Positions 6,800 through 10,790 of a stretch of 10,790 nt of DNA are shown in pieces; the first letter of the stretch is position 1, and each line of letters opens with the position of its first letter. A program made the position numbers and the translations under genes. Origin of the DNA: Methylococcaceae bacterium UBA1147 (GTDB lineage Bacteria; Pseudomonadota; Gammaproteobacteria; Methylococcales; UBA1147); contig DBZZ01000061.1 of assembly GCA_002311315.1 (NCBI GenBank), positions 17,024 to 27,813 on the forward strand, written 5' to 3'. Under the pieces are notes generated by a model. The model was given only the letters and a program-made list of their open reading frames with translations. It had not been told where the DNA came from and ran no database searches.

Positions 6800-7609
6800 T
6801 TGGCTAGAACTATTGTAATCACTTCGGGTAAGGGCGGGGTCGGAAAAACCACGACCGCCGCATCAATCGCAATGGGCCTTGCCCAGAAAGGACACCGGAC
6901 CGCCGTGATCGATTTCGACGTGGGTCTGCGCAACCTGGACTTGCTAATGGGCTGTGAACGCCGCGTGGTTTATGACTTCGTGAACGTAATCAACGGTGAG
7001 GCAAAAATCAACCAGGCACTGATTCGGGACAAGAGATCTGAAAACCTGTTCATTCTTCCCGCGTCGCAGACAAGAGACAAGGATTCTCTGACCCAGGACG
7101 GCGTTGGCCGTGTGCTTGAAGACTTGTCTAAAAACTTCGATTACATCGTCTGCGATTCACCCGCAGGAATTGAACGTGGAGCAACCCTGGCCATGTATTA
7201 CGCTGATGACGCCATTGTCGTAACCAACCCGGAAATATCATCGGTCAGGGATTCTGACCGGATGCTGGGCATTCTGGCGAGCAAGTCCAGGCGGGCCGAG
7301 GAAAACGATGAACCGATCAGGGAATACCTGCTGTTGAGCCGCTATTCGCCAAAACGAGTTCACAACGGTGACATGCTGAGCGTGGACGACGTGCAGGAAA
7401 TTCTGTCAACGAACCTGCTTGGCGTCATTCCGGAATCTCAATCAGTACTCAACGCATCGAACGCTGGAACCCCGATCATCATGGATCAGTCCAGCGATGC
7501 CGGCCAGGCTTATCTTGACGTGGTTTCCCGTTATCTCGGTGACGATCTGCCGCAACGTTTTATCGAACTCAAGAAGCGAAGTCTGTTTGGACGTTTATTT
7601 GGAGGCTAG
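6800..7609 (+). CDS. minD: Septum site-determining ATPase MinD
   Basis: Membrane-associated ATPase that oscillates between the poles and carries MinC. The deviant Walker A motif is KGGVGKTT (residues 11-18, with K11 and K16). D40 in VIDFDVGLRNLDLLMG is in switch I and D119 in CDSPAGIE is in switch II. The amphipathic membrane-targeting helix ends the protein at about residues 258-269 (KKRSLFGRLFGG), as in E. coli. I start at TTG 6800, because the product then reads (M)ARTIVITSGKGG, like the E. coli start MARIIVVTSGKGG, and has 269 residues against 270. GGAGG (6787-6791) stands 8 bases before this TTG. The frame also opens at TTG 6779, seven codons upstream, but that has no comparable binding site. 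It lies between minC and minE, 3 bp from the latter. Confidence 0.97.
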   Translation: MARTIVITSGKGGVGKTTTAASIAMGLAQKGHRTAVIDFDVGLRNLDLLMGCERRVVYDFVNVINGEAKINQALIRDKRSENLFILPASQTRDKDSLTQDGVGRVLEDLSKNFDYIVCDSPAGIERGATLAMYYADDAIVVTNPEISSVRDSDRMLGILASKSRRAEENDEPIREYLLLSRYSPKRVHNGDMLSVDDVQEILSTNLLGVIPESQSVLNASNAGTPIIMDQSSDAGQAYLDVVSRYLGDDLPQRFIELKKRSLFGRLFGG

Positions 7610-7612
7610 ACG

Positions 7613-7894
7613 ATGAGTCTACTGGATTATTTTAGAGTTTCCCGGCGTAACAGTGCCGCGATTGCTAAGGAGCGCCTGCAGATTCTTGTAGCCCATGAAC
7701 GTGCAGAACGCAACAGACCGTCCTATCTGCCCATGATGCAGAAAGAATTGCTGGAAGTGGTACAGAAATATGTCGATGTCGATCAGAACGCCATCACCAT
7801 AAACGTGGAAAAGGATGACCGGCATGAAATCCTGGAACTGAATATCCTGCTTCCGGAAGACCAGCCTCAACCGAGGAAAGTCGGCAGGGGTTAA
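7613..7894 (+). CDS. minE: Cell division topological specificity factor MinE
   Basis: A 93-residue protein that stimulates the MinD ATPase, displaces MinC and drives pole-to-pole oscillation. The N-terminal membrane-targeting segment is SLLDYF (2-7). The MinD-activating segment is IAKERLQILVAHERAE (17-32), nearly identical to E. coli. The dimerising topological-specificity domain follows, from about residue 36 to 83 (YLPMMQKELLEVVQKYV, then ILELNILLP). The C-terminus is a few residues longer than in E. coli (88 aa). ATG 7613 is 3 bp after the minD stop and is preceded by GGAGG (7601-7605) inside the minD end, so translation is coupled. It is the last gene of the operon. Confidence 0.97.
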   Translation: MSLLDYFRVSRRNSAAIAKERLQILVAHERAERNRPSYLPMMQKELLEVVQKYVDVDQNAITINVEKDDRHEILELNILLPEDQPQPRKVGRG

Positions 7895-7963
7895 ATACCC
7901 GACGCATGAAACATGCCTGGTTGACAAAACAGCAACCGATACACACCCCGAGAAGGCAAAACA

Positions 7964-7979
7964 CGACCATCCGTGGTCG
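7964..7979 (-). terminator. Candidate intrinsic terminator between minE and the DUF2064 gene
   Basis: CGACCA (7964-7969) and TGGTCG (7974-7979) form a perfect 6-bp stem with a 4-base loop. On the minus strand it is followed at once by TGTTTTG, so it could end transcription of the glycosyltransferase-like gene, whose stop codon lies 35 bp upstream. In the plus direction there is no T run, so minE would rely on another mechanism. A second small repeat, GCATG-aaa-CATGC (7904-7916), lies closer to minE but also lacks a T run. Confidence 0.4.
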
Positions 7980-8013
7980 CTATTCCTGATCTCTGCTAAT
8001 AGGGAATATCCTG

Positions 8014-8676
8014 TTATTCAACGTTCAGGATCGCCTGTATTTCGCTTCGCCTGTTGCCATGCGACAGAAGTCGATGCAGATCAGCTGGTCTGTCAATGTC
8101 CCACTGCTCGGTTGTTTCAAACCAGTGAAGCCCAAGCTGTCTGGCCCGGCAACGGGTTTCCTCCAGCACAGCGTTCGTTCCCCATTGCATGTCGAAGAAG
8201 AGATCCGCATGAACCCGACTCATCCCGATCAGAACATAGCCTCCATCCTCGGCGGGCCCCAACGTCAGTTGATGGCCGTTGTTCAGAGCCTCAAGGCATT
8301 CGACCAGATCCCTGCAGGTCAGCGAAACACAGTCACAACCCATCAATAGCACTGAATGAGCCTGTTCCAGGCAAGCAGAAATCGCATGGTGCATTCGGTC
8401 ACCGAGGTCGTATCCGAACTGGCCATGAAGGCTGAGTCCGTAAACATCCCGTGCGTCAGTGAATGCAGGGTGAGTACAGTCTGGCGTACACCAGAGCTGA
8501 ACCGGACAGATGGACTTTGAATGAACCATCGCCAGGGTTCTCAAGATCAAATGACGTTGCAGTTCAGCGGCCTGGCGAGAATTGAGCACAGACAGCAGCC
8601 GAGTCTTGACTTGGCCCGGCCATGGTGCTTTGGCAAAAACGATCAGGCGGGCATCAGGAAACAGCCATGAAGACAC
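8014..8676 (-). CDS. DUF2064/TIGR04282 glycosyltransferase-like protein (arsenosugar-associated)
   Basis: A 220-residue cytoplasmic protein with the GT-A nucleotide-diphospho-sugar transferase-like fold. Family motifs run in order: IVFAKAPWPGQVKTRLL (12-28), the nucleotide-binding start; FGYDLGDRM (87-95); LLMGCDCVSL (110-119), where the acidic residue is expected to bind metal and sugar nucleotide; LGPAEDGGYVLIG (139-151); and DIDRPADL (193-200). Related proteins are named rSAM/selenodomain-associated transferase 1 and are linked to arsenosugar biosynthesis, so sugar transfer to a methylated arsenical is a reasonable inference, not shown here. Start is GTG 8676, with GAGGGG about 7 bases upstream. 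The family usually has a smaller residue and proline in the GxDCP motif; here it reads GCDCV. It follows the ArsM-like gene on the same strand after 185 bp. Confidence 0.85.
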   Translation of the reverse strand: MSSWLFPDARLIVFAKAPWPGQVKTRLLSVLNSRQAAELQRHLILRTLAMVHSKSICPVQLWCTPDCTHPAFTDARDVYGLSLHGQFGYDLGDRMHHAISACLEQAHSVLLMGCDCVSLTCRDLVECLEALNNGHQLTLGPAEDGGYVLIGMSRVHADLFFDMQWGTNAVLEETRCRARQLGLHWFETTEQWDIDRPADLHRLLSHGNRRSEIQAILNVE

Positions 8677-8734
8677 CCCGGCACCCCTCTATAAAAGATT
8701 CCCGCCAAATTCACCCGTGCCAACATTCAACAGA

Positions 8735-8774
8735 GGCATCGGTCTCCACAAATCAGGCTGTGACATCCGATACC
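8735..8774 (-). repeat. Inverted repeat between the methyltransferase and DUF2064 genes
   Basis: On the minus-strand RNA, GGTATCGG (8774-8767) can pair with CCGATGCC (8742-8735) in an 8-bp stem with one G-U pair and a 24-base loop. On the plus strand the same position is a C-A mismatch, which fits a structure acting in the minus-strand transcript. No T run follows. It may stabilise or attenuate the RNA between the two genes. The rest of the 185-bp gap shows no gene. Confidence 0.3.
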
Positions 8775-8861
8775 GGGTGAAGCGATTTCAAACGGCCATG
8801 GCCACAAATCCACTGCCAAGCCTGGCCCGCCTTACCTGATAAAATGGAAAACCAAGGGTTC

Positions 8862-9977
8862 CTAACAACAACCTCCGGACGATTCCCTGGAACGATGCTC
8901 GCCACCCCTGGTTTCGCTAGCCGGACGCCTGGTACCCGCAGACGCGCACCACATTTTTGGCTCAACCTCGCCGTGTGGCCTTATGCCGATAAAATTTTCG
9001 GGGTACCGATCCAGCAGAGCCTCAAAGGTACGTTCACAAACGGCAATCCTTTGTCCCCGCGGGTAGTAATGCCCATCGTCATCATTGACCTGTGAAAAAG
9101 GCCCTCGGTAGATGACGGCATGTCCGCGATCAATACACTCGGTCCCTTTGCCCTTGTAGGCCGTTACCGTAACCGAACGAAACTCGAGTCCCTCCACCGT
9201 CTGCCATGGCTTGGCATCCCACTTGGCCAGAGAAACTCCCTGAAATCCAACCTCTGTAAAAGCATTGACAAAAGATTCCTCTTGGAGTGCTCCGGAAATA
9301 CAACCGCTCCACAGAGCCGGGTCTGCTTTCAAGCGCTGAGGGACCGGCGCATCACTGACAATATCCGAAATGGCCACCCGGCCACCAGGTCGGACAACGC
9401 GGAAAATTTCTTCCAGCAGGATCCGCTTGTCACTTTCCTCGACAAGGTTCAGAACGCAGTTCGACACAACCAGGTCGACCGAGGAGTCAGCAACAAGCGG
9501 AGCCTTGTTTCTCTGTTCAAATTTCCATGTGTCGAATCTGGAAAGATCAACGGAATTGATCACTGGATGATCCGTCAGATACCGGTCCACGACTTCGAGG
9601 TCCAATTTGAGATCCTGGATATGTGCCTTGCGGAATGAAACGCGATCGGAGCCGATCCGGCTGGCCATTTCGGATTGATAACTGCGGGCAAGCGACAGCA
9701 TATCGTCGTTCATGTCCACCCCGATCACTGCACCCTCTTCGCCAACCAATTGGGCCGCGATGTAACAGATCTTTCCTGAACCGGAACCCAGATCCAGAAC
9801 CACGTCACCCTTCTGAACATAACGCGAAGGATCGCCGCAGCCGTAATCCTTATCGACCACTTCCTGTGGCAGGATGCTCATCAGTTCACTGTCGTAGTCA
9901 ACCGGACAACAAAGGGATGACTGGACCGACTCCGCACCCTTCGAATATCGCTCAAGCACGCTTTTCTCAACGCTCAT
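8862..9977 (-). CDS. ArsM-like SAM methyltransferase with C-terminal extension
   Basis: A 371-residue methyltransferase, probably acting on trivalent arsenic in the cytoplasm. The class I SAM fold is clear: motif I VLDLGSGSGK (60-69), acidic D88 in VIGVDMND, and strands at SSVDLVVSNCVLNL (165-178) and GGRVAISDIV (198-207). Three cysteines sit where ArsM enzymes bind As(III): C47 in YGCGDP, C174 in SNCVLNL and C226 in SGCISGA. An LCCPVDY motif (C23, C24) precedes them. After residue 275 comes a roughly 95-residue extension seen in the arsenosugar-associated branch (CIDRGHAVIYRGPF, RGQRIAVCERTF), with C281, C314 and C344, ending in an R/S/G-rich tail with GGCC (C370, C371). ATG 9977 has AAGGAG 5 bases upstream. 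Other class I methyltransferases are possible, but the cysteine pattern and the DUF2064 neighbour favour arsenic. Confidence 0.85.
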   Translation of the reverse strand: MSVEKSVLERYSKGAESVQSSLCCPVDYDSELMSILPQEVVDKDYGCGDPSRYVQKGDVVLDLGSGSGKICYIAAQLVGEEGAVIGVDMNDDMLSLARSYQSEMASRIGSDRVSFRKAHIQDLKLDLEVVDRYLTDHPVINSVDLSRFDTWKFEQRNKAPLVADSSVDLVVSNCVLNLVEESDKRILLEEIFRVVRPGGRVAISDIVSDAPVPQRLKADPALWSGCISGALQEESFVNAFTEVGFQGVSLAKWDAKPWQTVEGLEFRSVTVTAYKGKGTECIDRGHAVIYRGPFSQVNDDDGHYYPRGQRIAVCERTFEALLDRYPENFIGIRPHGEVEPKMWCASAGTRRPASETRGGEHRSRESSGGCC

Positions 9978-10229
9978 AATAGCTCCTTAAAAAAACAATC
10001 CACCGCACCTGACCCTGAAAATCAGGTTAATCAACGTCCCTATCATGATCACTCCCTTTCCCTGCACTGACAAGGGTTTCCCTTTGGTCTGGTGAAACGC
10101 TGTACAAGGCAAGGCCGCAAGCCAGCAACAAAACAGAACCTCCGGGCTCAGCGTTCAAGGCATCGCTGAGTGAAAACGGACTGCAGACCCGAGCTGATAC
10201 GGAAGTTCAGGCCCAGAACTCAAGTTCTG
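9978..10229 (-). promoter_or_regulatory. Long leader or intergenic region upstream of the ArsM-like gene
   Basis: No gene is visible in these 252 bp. The segment holds several inverted repeats: AAGGG-ttt-CCCTT (10072-10084), ACCTGA (10007-10012) with TCAGGT (10022-10027), the stem at 10147-10170, and CAGAACT-ca-AGTTCTG (10214-10229) directly after the transporter stop. On the minus strand a run of seven T lies at 9995-9989, 11 bases after the ACCTGA stem and just before the AAGGAG site. Stem plus T run so close to a start codon resembles an attenuator, though the spacing is not ideal. I find no convincing -35/-10 pair. Confidence 0.35.
10147..10170 (-). terminator. Inverted repeat, possible terminator of the transporter gene
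   Basis: CTCAGCG (10147-10153) and CGCTGAG (10164-10170) form a perfect 7-bp stem with a 10-base loop, about 60 bp beyond the transporter stop on the minus strand. The first T-rich stretch (TTCTGTTTTGTTG) starts some 8 bases after the stem, so efficiency as an intrinsic terminator would be doubtful. Confidence 0.25.
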
Positions 10230-10790
10230 TTACCCGCCAACGATCAAATGGGGAATCAGGGAACGGCTGACAACCACGATCACAACGATACCGATCAGAT
10301 TAAGAATGAAACCGCACTTGACCATGTCAACTACCCGTAGTTTTCCACTGCCAAAAATGATCGCATTGGGTGGTGTGGCCACAGGAAGCATGAAAGCACA
10401 GGATGCAGATAGGGTCGCCGGAAGCATCAGCCAAATTGCCGGCACCTGCATCGCATCGGCGGTTGCATCCAGTATCGGCAAGACCAATTGAGTGGTCGCC
10501 GTATTGGATGTCAGTTCGGTGAGGAATGTCATTACCGTACACACCAAGCCGATGGTCGAGGTAATGTCTCCCTTTTCCAGCGAGGCAAGCTGAGAAGCAA
10601 TATGGGCCGACAGACCACTTTCGACAAAACCCGAAGCCAGGGCGAATCCGCCGCCAAAAAGGATCACTACCGGCCACGGTAATCTTAAAAAAACCCCCGA
10701 ATCTAGGATACCGGTCTTGTTGCCGTTGCCGGATCGTGCCGGTATCAAAAATAGCAGGAAAGACATCAAGATCACTACCGCGGCATCGTC
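10230..10790 (-). CDS. DASS/SLC13-family sodium-coupled anion transporter, C-terminal half (partial)
   Basis: The frame is open to the right edge and ends at TAA 10232-10230, giving the last 186 residues of an inner-membrane transporter of the divalent anion:sodium symporter family (dicarboxylates, citrate or sulfate in known members). The SNT sodium-site motif is at TSNTATT (94-100 of the fragment). The SLC13 signature is nearly complete at SCAFMLPVATPPNAII (130-145), ending in I instead of V. Hydrophobic segments are visible around residues 5-17, 39-55, 77-92, 100-125, 126-147 and 160-180. The stretch PWPVVILFGGGFALASGF (39-56) is also typical of the family. The substrate cannot be read from this half. 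It precedes the ArsM-like gene on the same strand after 252 bp; co-function with it is possible but unproven. The N-terminal half lies outside the window. Confidence 0.9.
   Translation of the reverse strand, partial: DDAAVVILMSFLLFLIPARSGNGNKTGILDSGVFLRLPWPVVILFGGGFALASGFVESGLSAHIASQLASLEKGDITSTIGLVCTVMTFLTELTSNTATTQLVLPILDATADAMQVPAIWLMLPATLSASCAFMLPVATPPNAIIFGSGKLRVVDMVKCGFILNLIGIVVIVVVSRSLIPHLIVGG

Noticed and set aside
8753..8965. A 70-codon minus-strand open frame overlapping the end of the methyltransferase gene
   Set aside because: It starts inside the methyltransferase tail in another frame, has no binding site and no recognisable motif.
9120..9638. A 172-codon plus-strand open frame inside the methyltransferase gene
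   Set aside because: Antisense to the SAM-binding and cysteine motifs; no family match by eye.
1..10790. CRISPR arrays, tRNA or rRNA genes, insertion sequences, phage genes
   Set aside because: No spaced direct repeats, cloverleaf-like sequences, transposase motifs or terminal repeats were seen on either strand.

Overview
The window looks like chromosomal DNA of a gammaproteobacterium. It carries the linear arginine pathway pair ArgE plus classical two-domain ArgA, a CpdA-type cAMP phosphodiesterase, a short RppH that starts like the Escherichia coli enzyme, and a complete minC-minD-minE operon with enterobacterial-type sequences. Genes are densely packed on both strands. I see no insertion sequence, phage gene, tRNA, rRNA or CRISPR array. 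The exact lineage cannot be fixed from this stretch.

Layout, left to right. Positions 1-210 hold the last 69 codons of ilvD (branched-chain amino acid synthesis). argE and argA (306-2786, + strand) follow, 6 bp apart, so the first and the fifth, deacetylating, steps of arginine synthesis are made together. A 281-bp gap leads to cpdA (3068-3907, +), which ends 15 bp from the convergent rppH (3923-4456, -). rppH and a HAD-IB phosphatase gene (4650-5339, +) diverge from a 193-bp region with a candidate promoter for each. A tusA-like sulfur carrier gene (5513-5743, -) converges with the HAD gene; the 173 bp between them hold a reading-frame remnant or an unannotated small ORF. A divergent promoter region then serves tusA and minCDE (6002-7894, +).

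From 8014 to the right edge everything is on the minus strand: a DASS/SLC13-family transporter (cut by the window edge), an ArsM-like methyltransferase with a long cysteine-containing C-terminal extension, and a DUF2064/TIGR04282 glycosyltransferase-like protein of the kind linked to arsenosugar biosynthesis. This accessory group is the most interesting part of the window. It suggests processing of arsenic, or a related element, by methylation followed by sugar attachment. The radical SAM partner ArsS is not in view. The gaps of 252 and 185 bp between its genes contain inverted repeats that may regulate or uncouple them.

Several start codons needed a decision. minD most likely starts at TTG 6800 behind a strong ribosome binding site. 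rppH starts at GTG 4456, matching the family N-terminus. tusA starts at ATG 5743 rather than an upstream TTG, and the HAD gene at ATG 4650, with almost no leader if the predicted promoter is right.
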